Of a DNA stretch of 64,000 nucleotides, positions 56,845 to 64,000 are shown in pieces. Numbering within the stretch: position 1 is the first letter of the stretch; each line of letters begins with the position of its first letter. The notes beneath the pieces were generated by a model. It ran no database searches, was not told the DNA's origin, and saw only the letters and a list, made by a program, of their open reading frames with translations. Source of the stretch: Arthrospiribacter ruber (GTDB lineage: Bacteria > Bacteroidota > Bacteroidia > Cytophagales > Cyclobacteriaceae); contig NZ_RPHB01000002.1 of NCBI RefSeq assembly GCF_019343195.1, forward strand, positions 620,001-684,000, given 5' to 3'. Both the position numbers and the translations under genes were made by a program.

Positions 56845-57303
56845 CTACCAAGTGGTTTCACGAAGCTTAGGAAAAGCCCTTATGATATCTGAGAGACTTA
56901 TCTGTCCTACCAATTGCCCATCTTTGAGAACTGGAAACCTTCTGATTTTCATTTCTAGAAATTTTTGTGCCGCATCGAAAAGGGACATTTCTGGAGAAAG
57001 TGTCATTACATTCTCAGTCATGTGTTCTGATACTTTTCCCGGAAAAGAAGGTGTATTAGAATACTTTCCTTTTATGATTTCTTTGAGGCAATCCACCTCA
57101 GAAATAATTCCGACAAGCTTTCCATCATGGTTGACTACGGGAGCTCCGGAAATTTTCCTTTTTGTGAGCATATCCAGCACGTGATCTATAGAGTCCTCAG
57201 GATGAAAAGTAACCAAATTGGTACTCATATGGTCCTGGACCATAATTGGGGCAGCGGTCTTTTTGGGTTCTACGACCCTGACACCTTGAAAACTTTTTAC
57301 CAT
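56845..57303 (-). CDS. CBS domain pair protein
   Basis: A 152-residue protein with two CBS domains. They are around residues 26-85 (MSTNLVTFHPEDSIDHVLDM ... GAPVVNHDGKLVGIISEVDC) and 90-150 (VMTLSPEMSLFDAAQKF ... RRFPVLKDGQLVGQISLSDI). CBS pairs bind adenosine nucleotides and regulate partners or transport. No partner is fused or adjacent. Confidence 0.9.
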   Translation of the reverse strand: MVKSFQGVRVVEPKKTAAPIMVQDHMSTNLVTFHPEDSIDHVLDMLTKRKISGAPVVNHDGKLVGIISEVDCLKEIIKGKYSNTPSFPGKVSEHMTENVMTLSPEMSLFDAAQKFLEMKIRRFPVLKDGQLVGQISLSDIIRAFPKLRETTW

Positions 57304-57416
57304 GGCAATTTTGAGTTTATGTGAGTCGAATAAATTAACACCAAAACCTTAAAAATCAAAATGCTATTTCACAAATTATACATTAAAAAAAATTATACAA
57401 CTGAAATAACTTGAAC

Positions 57417-58952
57417 CTAAAAATTGTTTTCGAGATAAACATAAGGAACCCAATCTCCCATTGGAAAAGCTCTGGAGGTGGAAAAATCAAAACAACCCAA
57501 TATCAAATCCTTCTTCCCATTCCCTGAAATATCAGCAGCATCCATGGTCATTAAATTATACTTGCCCAAATCATCTTTTTTATAAATATCAAAATTCAAA
57601 CTTCCGGCATTCTCTAGATACAGAAAATTATTTCTTTGTCCGTTTTCCCTTTCAGGAAAATAAGACAACACTGCCAAATCAAGCCTTCCGTTAAGATTAA
57701 AGTCTTCTACCAAAAGGGCACTTGCTCCATGAAAAGGTTGAAAATAGGATTCGGTGAATTTATTTTGGCCATCATTCTTATAAATCCTCACACCATGATA
57801 AGGCTTAGGAATGATTGAAAGATCTGCATTGTCCCCTGATACCAGTATGATGTCTTTGTAGCCATCTCCATCCATGTCTTCAAAAAACATATCCGAAGCC
57901 CCGAAAAGCGGTTGGAATCCCAACCATTTTTCTTCCCTGAATTTCCCTTTGCCTTGATTGAGGTAAACATACACCCCTTCATAGGCCTGAGTCATCAAGG
58001 CTATAACATCCGGAAGTCCATCTCCATTAATGTCTTCTATAGTCGCCTTTCTTGCACCTGGCCTGTTATTAAAGTATCTTTTGATGTATCCGCTTTCCTT
58101 TTGCTCGTACCAGACCAATTGACCGACATGATGTCCAAATTCAGAGATGACAATATCTTGCCTTCCGTCTTGATTGAGATCTTCATAAACAAAGTGTACT
58201 GGTCTAGTGAGACTATCCAAAACGGGACTAACTCTTTTATCCGAAAAATTACTATATGACTCCAACTTACCGATAGAGGTATTGGAAGGATCCATTACCC
58301 CCGTAGTGAGAAGGTCAAACCTATCTTTTCCATAGAAATAGATATCCGAAGCAGGACTTGAAATCCTAATAGAATCTTTGAGATCATTGCGCAAGACATC
58401 TGCCTTAAAAACCTGCCTAAATCTATCCCCGAAATAAAGGACACCTTCTTCCGCCTCCCATCTTAAAAAGGTGGTGAAATTAGGTCTTTGTTTCCCTGTC
58501 TTGGGCACTTTGATTTTCCAATTTTCAGCCTCTTTAATTGACTGAAAATCAAGGCCATTACCCGGCAAACTCTCGGGAGAATTTTCCAAATAATAGGATT
58601 CCATCACTTTCCATTCGCTAAGAGAAATCAATGCCTGCTTGGCATAAACCCCTTCAGGAGCATCAATATCAGCGCCTACCGCATGTCCAAAATCCTCTTC
58701 TGTAATCAAGCCCATCCTTCTTCTCATATCCGGCAGAACAGAGTTTCTCCAAGTAGCCTTGTCCAACAATGCCGGATCGGGTTTAAGGTGACAAGCACCA
58801 CAATATGCATCCGTAAGGGTTTTTCCATCCATCACCTCTTCATCCAGACTTATAGAAGCGACATGGTCGAGGTCAGACTTTTCACTTTCAATTCTTTTGG
58901 AACAAGCAAATAAAAAAAAACAGAGCAGTAAAAAAGTGGAGATATTTTGCAT
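57417..58952 (-). CDS. Lipoprotein with cytochrome c motif fused to FG-GAP/VCBS repeats
   Basis: A 511-residue protein starting at MQNISTFLLLC with lipobox FLFAC (Cys17). A c-type heme motif CGACH sits at residues 51-55. The C-terminal 300 residues carry calcium-type repeats D-x-[DN]-x-[DN]-G, for example DLNQDGRQD, DINGDGLPD, DMDGDGYKD and DFNLNGRLD, as in FG-GAP/integrin-like propellers. The ATG at 59030 would extend it by 26 residues with no purpose, so I use 58952. The heme and the propeller suggest redox or adhesion at the surface, but no partner is apparent. Confidence 0.82.
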   Translation of the reverse strand: MQNISTFLLLCFFLFACSKRIESEKSDLDHVASISLDEEVMDGKTLTDAYCGACHLKPDPALLDKATWRNSVLPDMRRRMGLITEEDFGHAVGADIDAPEGVYAKQALISLSEWKVMESYYLENSPESLPGNGLDFQSIKEAENWKIKVPKTGKQRPNFTTFLRWEAEEGVLYFGDRFRQVFKADVLRNDLKDSIRISSPASDIYFYGKDRFDLLTTGVMDPSNTSIGKLESYSNFSDKRVSPVLDSLTRPVHFVYEDLNQDGRQDIVISEFGHHVGQLVWYEQKESGYIKRYFNNRPGARKATIEDINGDGLPDVIALMTQAYEGVYVYLNQGKGKFREEKWLGFQPLFGASDMFFEDMDGDGYKDIILVSGDNADLSIIPKPYHGVRIYKNDGQNKFTESYFQPFHGASALLVEDFNLNGRLDLAVLSYFPERENGQRNNFLYLENAGSLNFDIYKKDDLGKYNLMTMDAADISGNGKKDLILGCFDFSTSRAFPMGDWVPYVYLENNF

Positions 58953-59038
58953 TTGGGATTTGATTTTCACTAGAAAAATAGTGTCAAATTTACAGTTAAA
59001 CCACCTCTTTGGGATAAATGGAAAAATCAATATGCCAA

Positions 59039-59620
59039 TCAGGATAATTCCCTGATAACTTTTGCGGGGCTTCCCATGGCCAGAACATTGGCTGGAATAT
59101 CTTTTGCAACCAAAGACCCAGCGGCAATGGTGGTATTCTCACCTATGCTTACCCCAGGAAGAATCACAGAATTCCCTCCTATCCAGCAGTTGTCACCAAT
59201 ACTGACCGGTAAAGCTTTGGTTAGGTATGGTGCATAATCAGGCTCCTGATTCAGTATAACGCGTTCTTTGGCCGAAAGGGGATGGGTAGCAGTATAAACC
59301 TGCACATTAGGACCTATAAGCACATTTTGACCAATCATTATTTTAGCACAGTCAAGCAAAACAGCTCCTGTATTGATAAAAGTATTTCCCCCTATTTCAA
59401 TGTGCATCCCATAATCACAGTAAAAAGGTGCTTCTATCCAGACTCCCTCATCTAACTTTCCAAAAAGCTCCCTCAACAATAAAACTTTTCCTTCAGTATC
59501 TCTGGAAGACAAAGCATGCCATTTTTGCAAAAGCTCCTTGGCCCTATGGTAACATTCCAAAAGTTCAGGATCCCTGGAATTGTAAAAATGCCCCCTTTCC
59601 AGTTTTTCTCTTTCTGTCAT
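59039..59620 (-). CDS. Sugar O-acetyltransferase (maltose/galactoside type)
   Basis: A 193-residue trimeric left-handed beta-helix acetyltransferase. The N-terminal Maa-like helices (REKLERGHFYNSRDPELL) precede hexapeptide repeats. The catalytic His is in YTATHPL, and IGDNCWIGGNSVILPGVSIG is typical. It would acetylate sugars from acetyl-CoA. Its ATG abuts the stop of cutC (59621), so the genes are contiguous in one operon. Substrate not assigned. Confidence 0.9.
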   Translation of the reverse strand: MTEREKLERGHFYNSRDPELLECYHRAKELLQKWHALSSRDTEGKVLLLRELFGKLDEGVWIEAPFYCDYGMHIEIGGNTFINTGAVLLDCAKIMIGQNVLIGPNVQVYTATHPLSAKERVILNQEPDYAPYLTKALPVSIGDNCWIGGNSVILPGVSIGENTTIAAGSLVAKDIPANVLAMGSPAKVIRELS

Positions 59621-60361
59621 TTAGCTTATCGCCTTTTTAAATTTCAACACTTCAAATTCATCAACAGTCAGGACCTTTTTAAACATTTCAGGATCTGAGG
59701 AAAGGCTGACTTTTGAATACACAAACCGGCTTTTTGAAGGTCTGAATCCCTTACAACTGGCATGAATCTCTTGAAATGCTGAATGATTTTTGAACTCATG
59801 AACATGTTCGGATCTGGATCCACCACCTGGCATGATGATAATCCTTTCTGCTGCCCAATCCATGTAGGATTTGATATTCTCCAGTCCCAAGCTAACTGTA
59901 TTTTCTCCTCCGGAAGTAAGTATCCTCTTAAATCCAAGGGATACAATTTCCTCCAGTGCTATCTTTTTGTCCACCGTAATGTCAAAAGCCCTGTGAAATG
60001 TGCAGGGCAATCCTTCTGCAGCTTCCAGCAAATACTGACAGGCTGCTTTGTCTACCTGACCAACTTCATCCAAAACCCCGAAAACAAAACCCTCAGCTCC
60101 ATGAGATTTCAGGATCTGAATATCATTGCGCATTGCTACCAATTCTTCTTGCTCATATACGAAATCCCCCCCTCTTAGTCTTATCATCACAAAGACAGGG
60201 GTATTGATTTTTGATTTGATCAGCTTAAGCAGTCCTGCGCTGGGGGTAGTACCACCCTCGCCAAAATCCGCACACAATTCCAGCCTATCAATCCCAAATG
60301 CTGATGCCCTCAATGCCGCTTCAACTGTATAGACAGGAGCTTCCAAAAGTATTTTTCTCAT
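59621..60361 (-). CDS. cutC: CutC family protein
   Basis: A 246-residue TIM-barrel protein. LEAPVYTVEAALRASAFGIDRLELCA, MIRLRGGDF, TFHRAFD, ILTSGGENT and IIMPGGGSRSEH match CutC. The E. coli name refers to copper homeostasis, but that role is disputed and the reaction is unknown. It overlaps the upstream asparaginase gene by 4 bases and touches the acetyltransferase gene. Confidence 0.92.
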   Translation of the reverse strand: MRKILLEAPVYTVEAALRASAFGIDRLELCADFGEGGTTPSAGLLKLIKSKINTPVFVMIRLRGGDFVYEQEELVAMRNDIQILKSHGAEGFVFGVLDEVGQVDKAACQYLLEAAEGLPCTFHRAFDITVDKKIALEEIVSLGFKRILTSGGENTVSLGLENIKSYMDWAAERIIIMPGGGSRSEHVHEFKNHSAFQEIHASCKGFRPSKSRFVYSKVSLSSDPEMFKKVLTVDEFEVLKFKKAIS

Positions 60362-61347
60362 TTAAACCAAGATTTAGAATCTACCAATACTTTCTCCTGT
60401 TGATTGTGTCTGGCAAAGTTAAAACCAGGGTGTACTGCAAAAGCCCCTGATTCTCCATCCTTATTGATGGCCAAAAATCCCGCCTGAATATCTTTAATAT
60501 CTTTGCTGTTTTTGGCTACCAGTCTTCTTACCGCTTCTTCGCATGCTTCCTGGGGTGTCCTTCCTTGACGCATCAGTTCAACAATCAAAAAACTTCCACA
60601 AATTCTAATAATTGACTCCCCCAATCCTGTGGCAGTGGCAGCCCCGACTTCATCATCCACATACAAACCCGCACCTATGATAGGACTGTCCCCTACCCTA
60701 CCGTGCATTTTGAATGCAAGACCAGAAGTAGTACAAGAACCTGCCATTTTCCCGTTTGCATCAATTCCGATCATTCCTATCGTATCATGATTTTCTATAT
60801 TGATGATTGGCTTGTATTTTGACTCTACTTTCCACTCCTTATACATTTCCTCAGCTTTGGGGCTTAGTGTTTCCTCTTCCATAGGGAAGCCCTGCGCAAT
60901 GGCAAACTGACGTGCTCCTTCCCCCGCCAGCATCACATGGGGCGTTTCTTCCATAACCCTTCTGGCCAAAGAAATCGGATGCCGTACCTGCCTCACAAAG
61001 GCAACTGTTCCACAGGAGCCATCCCCTTTCATAATAGATGCATCCAAAGTGGGGATACCCTCTCTATCAGGAAGCCCCTGAAGTCCCACAGATAAGTTGT
61101 CCATATCTAGCTCTGTCACTTTCACACCTTCCTCCACTGCATCTACCAAGTTTCCGGACTGCATCAAAACCTCCCAAGCCCTATCATTGGCCGGCATGCC
61201 GTGCTCCCAGGTACTTAAGATAAGGGGTTTTTGACTTTGTGATTTTTTGGAAAAAGTGAAAGCTTCACCGGCTTTCAAAATTCCCGAAGGGAGCATCAAT
61301 GACGTCCCTAATAATGAGGTTTTGAGGAATGACCTTCTGTTAGACAT
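60358..61347 (-). CDS. Glycosylasparaginase (N4-GlcNAc-asparaginase family)
   Basis: A 329-residue Ntn-hydrolase that removes GlcNAc from asparagine of glycoproteins. A twin-arginine-like signal (NRRSFLKTSLLGTSLM) precedes the alpha chain. The autocatalytic nucleophile is Thr189 in ENHDTIGMIG. The substrate loops GRVGDSPIIG and ATATGLGES are intact. Expected outside the cytoplasm. It overlaps cutC by 4 bases. This looks like a glycan-salvage step, with the sugar acetyltransferase next in the same operon. Confidence 0.92.
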   Translation of the reverse strand: MSNRRSFLKTSLLGTSLMLPSGILKAGEAFTFSKKSQSQKPLILSTWEHGMPANDRAWEVLMQSGNLVDAVEEGVKVTELDMDNLSVGLQGLPDREGIPTLDASIMKGDGSCGTVAFVRQVRHPISLARRVMEETPHVMLAGEGARQFAIAQGFPMEEETLSPKAEEMYKEWKVESKYKPIINIENHDTIGMIGIDANGKMAGSCTTSGLAFKMHGRVGDSPIIGAGLYVDDEVGAATATGLGESIIRICGSFLIVELMRQGRTPQEACEEAVRRLVAKNSKDIKDIQAGFLAINKDGESGAFAVHPGFNFARHNQQEKVLVDSKSWFK

Positions 61348-61710
61348 GGGGTTCTATATTTTTAGATATTATCATGAACAAATCAATGTGGCAACAATAT
61401 CATAAAAATATCAAGGACTTCTTTAAACTTTAATAAAAAAATTAAAAAAGTATCGACCATTGGTAAAAGACTATTTACGCATTTCGAAAAACAATCTTAA
61501 TTTTAATCTTGCTTAAAAGTCTAACCTGCCAGGTTTTACCTAATATTTTGGTTTAAATTATTTAGATTTATTAACCTGGCAGGTTTTAAGCTTATTTTAG
61601 ATTCTGAATATCGGTGTGCAATAAAAAAACAAGATTTTTAATGGCTACTGACATCATTCCGGATCTACTTATCTTAGACTATACAAAATTATATACCAAA
61701 CATAAAGCCC
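61348..61710. other. 363-base intergenic region
   Basis: AT-rich spacer between the asparaginase and creatininase-family genes, which diverge. It contains the paired palindromes listed separately at 61522-61588. No ORF with family resemblance and no clear -7 box was found. Confidence 0.5.
61522..61588. repeat. Pair of AACCTGSCAGGTT palindromes
   Basis: AACCTGCCAGGTT (61523-61535) and AACCTGGCAGGTT (61573-61585) are each palindromic around a single central base, and they are exact reverse complements of each other. They also align as a direct 17-bp repeat (TAACCTGCCAGGTTTTA and TAACCTGGCAGGTTTTA) with one mismatch, spaced by 33 bases. I recall similar motifs dispersed in Bacteroidota genomes, but have not checked. 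Confidence 0.75.
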
Positions 61711-62472
61711 ATGAGACCTTATATACTTGCTGAAAACAACTGGAAGAACCTCAAAACAGAACGTTTTGAACTGGCAGTTCTTCCTTGGGGAGCAACTGAA
61801 GCCCACAATTACCACATGCCTTATGGTACGGACATATTTGAGGCGGATGCCATTTCCGGTGAGGCCGGTAGAATTGCCTGGGAAAAAGGCGCAAAAGTTA
61901 CAGTGCTGCCTACTATCCCTTTTGGTGTAAATACTGGCCAACATGACATCTACTTGGATATCAACATGAATCCAAGTACCCAAATAGCCATTATCAGGGA
62001 CATTCTCACTGTACTCAACAGACAGGGAGTCAAGAAATTTCTGATTGTCAACAGTCATGGAGGTAATCATTTTAAAACCATGCTCAGGGAACTGGGACTT
62101 GAATTTCCGGAAATGTTGTTGATGACCTGCAACTGGTTTCAGGCTTTGGACAAAAGCAAATATTTTGAGGAAGCCGGAGACCATGCTGATGAAATGGAAA
62201 CCAGCCTGATCATGCATTTACACCCGGAATTGGTAGGTCCTTTGGAAGAGGCCGGAGACGGAAAAGAAAAAATGCCGAAGATCGAAAGTCTAAAGGAAAA
62301 ATGGGCTTGGGCAGAGAGACGATGGTCACAGGTCACAGAAGATACCGGTATTGGCAATCCTAAAAAAGCAAGCGCAGAAAAAGGCAAAAGGTATTTTGAT
62401 GACGTTTGCCACAAAGTGGCCAAGCTGATGGTTGAGATTTGCGAGGCAGATACAAATGACCTCTATGGGTAA
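61711..62472 (+). CDS. Creatininase family amidohydrolase
   Basis: A 253-residue metal-dependent amidase of the creatininase superfamily. The N-terminal WGATEAHNYHMPYGTD (Glu and His), VNSHGGNHF, and DHADEMETSL bind two metals. The substrate is unknown; creatininase itself, mycofactocin MftE and formylase-like members belong to the family. No mycofactocin genes are visible. It diverges from the asparaginase gene. Confidence 0.88.
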   Translation: MRPYILAENNWKNLKTERFELAVLPWGATEAHNYHMPYGTDIFEADAISGEAGRIAWEKGAKVTVLPTIPFGVNTGQHDIYLDINMNPSTQIAIIRDILTVLNRQGVKKFLIVNSHGGNHFKTMLRELGLEFPEMLLMTCNWFQALDKSKYFEEAGDHADEMETSLIMHLHPELVGPLEEAGDGKEKMPKIESLKEKWAWAERRWSQVTEDTGIGNPKKASAEKGKRYFDDVCHKVAKLMVEICEADTNDLYG

Positions 62473-62719
62473 AAGATCCATAGGTCAGACCTACTTTGTC
62501 AGGTTAGAAAATGACAAAAAAAATCGCCAGGTTTCTTTTTGAAATGATAAATAATAAATCTGTTTTGGCTTCTACACCTGGAAGGTATGACCCAAACTGC
62601 TTTTTTGACAATTTAGGATTAGTTAACTACGCCATTGTCTTCACAATCGTTGTATTTATTAATCCCAAAATCAATTGAATACAACTAATTAAGATCCCGC
62701 ATAAAAACCCCAAAATATC

Positions 62720-63598
62720 ATGCAAGACCTATCCCAAATCCATCAACCAATCAGTGATTTATTCCCATGGCCCCAATCCGAAAAAGAATGGGAGCAGTAT
62801 AAACTAAGTCAAGACCAACTGGATTTCTTTCATGAATACGGCTATCTCAGCGGCATCAAATTGCTGGATGAGCGTCAAATAGAAGTTTTGCGAACAGAAC
62901 TTGAAAAACTACAAGACCCAGAACATCCCCTCAACCACCTTTTCCACGAATACCACAGCAACGAATCCTCAGATCCCAATACCGTGCTTTTCCATTCATT
63001 GGGACATTGGAGAATTTCAGAAGCTTTCCATGATGCCATATGGAACCCTGCTTTTGTTATGGCCGCACATCAACTTTTGGGAGAAAGGGGCTTAAGATTT
63101 TGGCACGATCAGCTGTTCTGCAAGCCTGCCAAACATGGTGGTGTAGTGGCTTGGCATCAGGATTATTCCTACTGGACCAGAACGATCAAAATGCAGCACT
63201 TGACCTGTTGGTGCGGGTTGGATGATGCTGACGAAGAAAATGGCTGTCTGCATTACATCCCCAAAAGCCATACTTGGGGCTTATTGGAAAAGCCTGCTTT
63301 GGCTGGAGATATGGATGGTCTGAAAGCTTTTATGACAGAAGATCAGCTGAAAGATTTTAATCCGGTAGCCATTCCATTGAAGGCTGGCCATGCAACGTTT
63401 CACCATCCTTTGATGGTGCATGGCAGTTATCCCAATCACTCCGAAAGAAGCAGAAGGGCATTTGTGCTCAATGTTTTTGCGGACGGCACAATTTCAAATA
63501 CAGATGAAGAATTGTTGAAAGGTGTTCCTGTGATACCCAAAGGTCAAAAAATGGAAGGGCAATTTTTTCCATTGCTTTTTTCATCTAATTTGGTGTGA
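62720..63598 (+). CDS. Phytanoyl-CoA dioxygenase (PhyH) family protein
   Basis: A 292-residue Fe(II)/2-oxoglutarate dioxygenase. The metal ligands are visible as WHQDYSYW (HxD) and the distal His in LMVHGSYPNHSERSRRAF, whose Arg would bind the oxoglutarate carboxylate. No signal peptide. The substrate is unknown. It lies 247 bases after the creatininase-family gene and 12 bases before the E1 gene, so the last two may be linked. Confidence 0.88.
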   Translation: MQDLSQIHQPISDLFPWPQSEKEWEQYKLSQDQLDFFHEYGYLSGIKLLDERQIEVLRTELEKLQDPEHPLNHLFHEYHSNESSDPNTVLFHSLGHWRISEAFHDAIWNPAFVMAAHQLLGERGLRFWHDQLFCKPAKHGGVVAWHQDYSYWTRTIKMQHLTCWCGLDDADEENGCLHYIPKSHTWGLLEKPALAGDMDGLKAFMTEDQLKDFNPVAIPLKAGHATFHHPLMVHGSYPNHSERSRRAFVLNVFADGTISNTDEELLKGVPVIPKGQKMEGQFFPLLFSSNLV

Positions 63599-63610
63599 AA
63601 ATTCACAGAT

Positions 63611-64000
63611 ATGACCCAGATAAAAACCGCAGAAAATCTCTTCCAGTTTGACATTGGAGGAATAAGCAAAGAAACCCACCTACAACTCTACGAATCTCTT
63701 CTGATGCCCAGAAGGATTGAAGAAAAAATGCTTATTCTGTTAAGGCAGGGAAAAATTTCAAAATGGTTTAGCGGCTGGGGTCAGGAAGCCATTTCTATCG
63801 GTGTGGTCAATGCCTTGGAAAAAGACGAATTCATCCTGCCCATGCACCGGAATCTTGGAATATTCACAGGCCGGGACATTCCATTGTCAAGACTTTTTGC
63901 ACAGTTTCAGGGTAAGAAAACCGGATTTACCAAAGGCCGGGACCGTTCTTTTCATTTTGGTTCTATTGAGCACCATATAGTAGGGATGATTTCCCATTTA
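63611..64000 (+). CDS. 2-oxo acid dehydrogenase E1 component (partial, 5' part)
   Basis: The first 130 codons of a thiamine diphosphate E1 protein: MPRRIEEKMLILLRQGKISK, GQEAISIGV, ILPMHRNLGIF and the FTKGRDRSFHFG region. The sequence resembles Bacteroidota E1 alpha/beta fusion dehydrogenases (branched-chain 2-oxo acid type). The gene runs off the right edge, so a fused beta half cannot be verified. Confidence 0.88.
   Translation, partial: MTQIKTAENLFQFDIGGISKETHLQLYESLLMPRRIEEKMLILLRQGKISKWFSGWGQEAISIGVVNALEKDEFILPMHRNLGIFTGRDIPLSRLFAQFQGKKTGFTKGRDRSFHFGSIEHHIVGMISHL

Overview
The window looks like chromosomal DNA of a member of the Bacteroidota, most likely order Cytophagales, family Cyclobacteriaceae (Algoriphagus/Belliella/Aquiflexum-like). 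This is inferred from lineage-typical proteins: a GldH-type gliding lipoprotein, IPExxxVDY, DUF3822, DUF4221, a RicT with a long basic tail, a PorV/PorQ-like protein paired with an HhH/beta-barrel protein, fused DAHP synthase/chorismate mutase, and an E1 of the kind that is usually an alpha/beta fusion. TAnnTTTG promoter-like -7 boxes also occur. No rRNA, tRNA, CRISPR array, prophage or complete insertion sequence was seen.

Layout. 1-5.6 kb: DUF1573 protein (cut by the window edge), a RecD-like helicase, two Nudix hydrolases, an anchored unknown protein, DUF3822, coaD and pyrE. 5.8-9.3 kb: three sugar genes (rmlB, a UDP-uronate epimerase-like gene, a GT4 glycosyltransferase). 9.5-11.9 kb: proC and glutamate dehydrogenase, separated by a MITE-like element with perfect 8-bp flanking repeats. 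12.1-15.2 kb: a MacB-like tripartite ABC exporter. 15.4-20.3 kb: a shikimate cluster (two tandem DAHP synthase/chorismate mutase genes, aroB, aroA) with a candidate attenuator between the paralogs. 20.5-25.2 kb: proline dehydrogenase, lysS, arginine deiminase and a heptanucleotide tandem array. 25.2-31.9 kb: rlmD and a small protein, an SDR, and a 1308-residue DUF4011-type SF1 helicase. 31.9-37.3 kb: gldH, ricT-like, purD, recQ. 37.6-39.8 kb: a mannose-1-phosphate guanylyltransferase, a MazG-like gene, a lipoprotein and a DUF2256 gene. 39.8-46.7 kb: envelope genes (large zinc protease, HhH/barrel protein, PorV/PorQ-like protein, POTRA/BamA-like protein). 46.8-52.3 kb: yidD, lgt, nadE, rnc, fabF, acpP. 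52.5-57.3 kb: IPExxxVDY, pyk, a tail-anchored small protein, YdcF-like, DUF4221, CBS protein. 57.4-64 kb: a cytochrome c/FG-GAP lipoprotein, maa-like, cutC, glycosylasparaginase, a creatininase-family protein, a PhyH-type dioxygenase and the start of an E1 gene.

How the genes work together: proC, glutamate dehydrogenase, proline dehydrogenase and arginine deiminase lie within 15 kb and cover proline, glutamate and arginine interconversion. The aro genes run from DAHP to EPSP and, through the fused mutase, to prephenate. acpP-fabF-rnc is a classic fatty-acid/RNase III block. Most of the window is housekeeping. The least explained items are the attenuator-like leader, the MITE, the paired palindromes, the heptamer array, the stand-alone DUF4011 helicase, the HhH/barrel pair and the cytochrome/FG-GAP fusion. 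I found no convincing undescribed multi-gene system.
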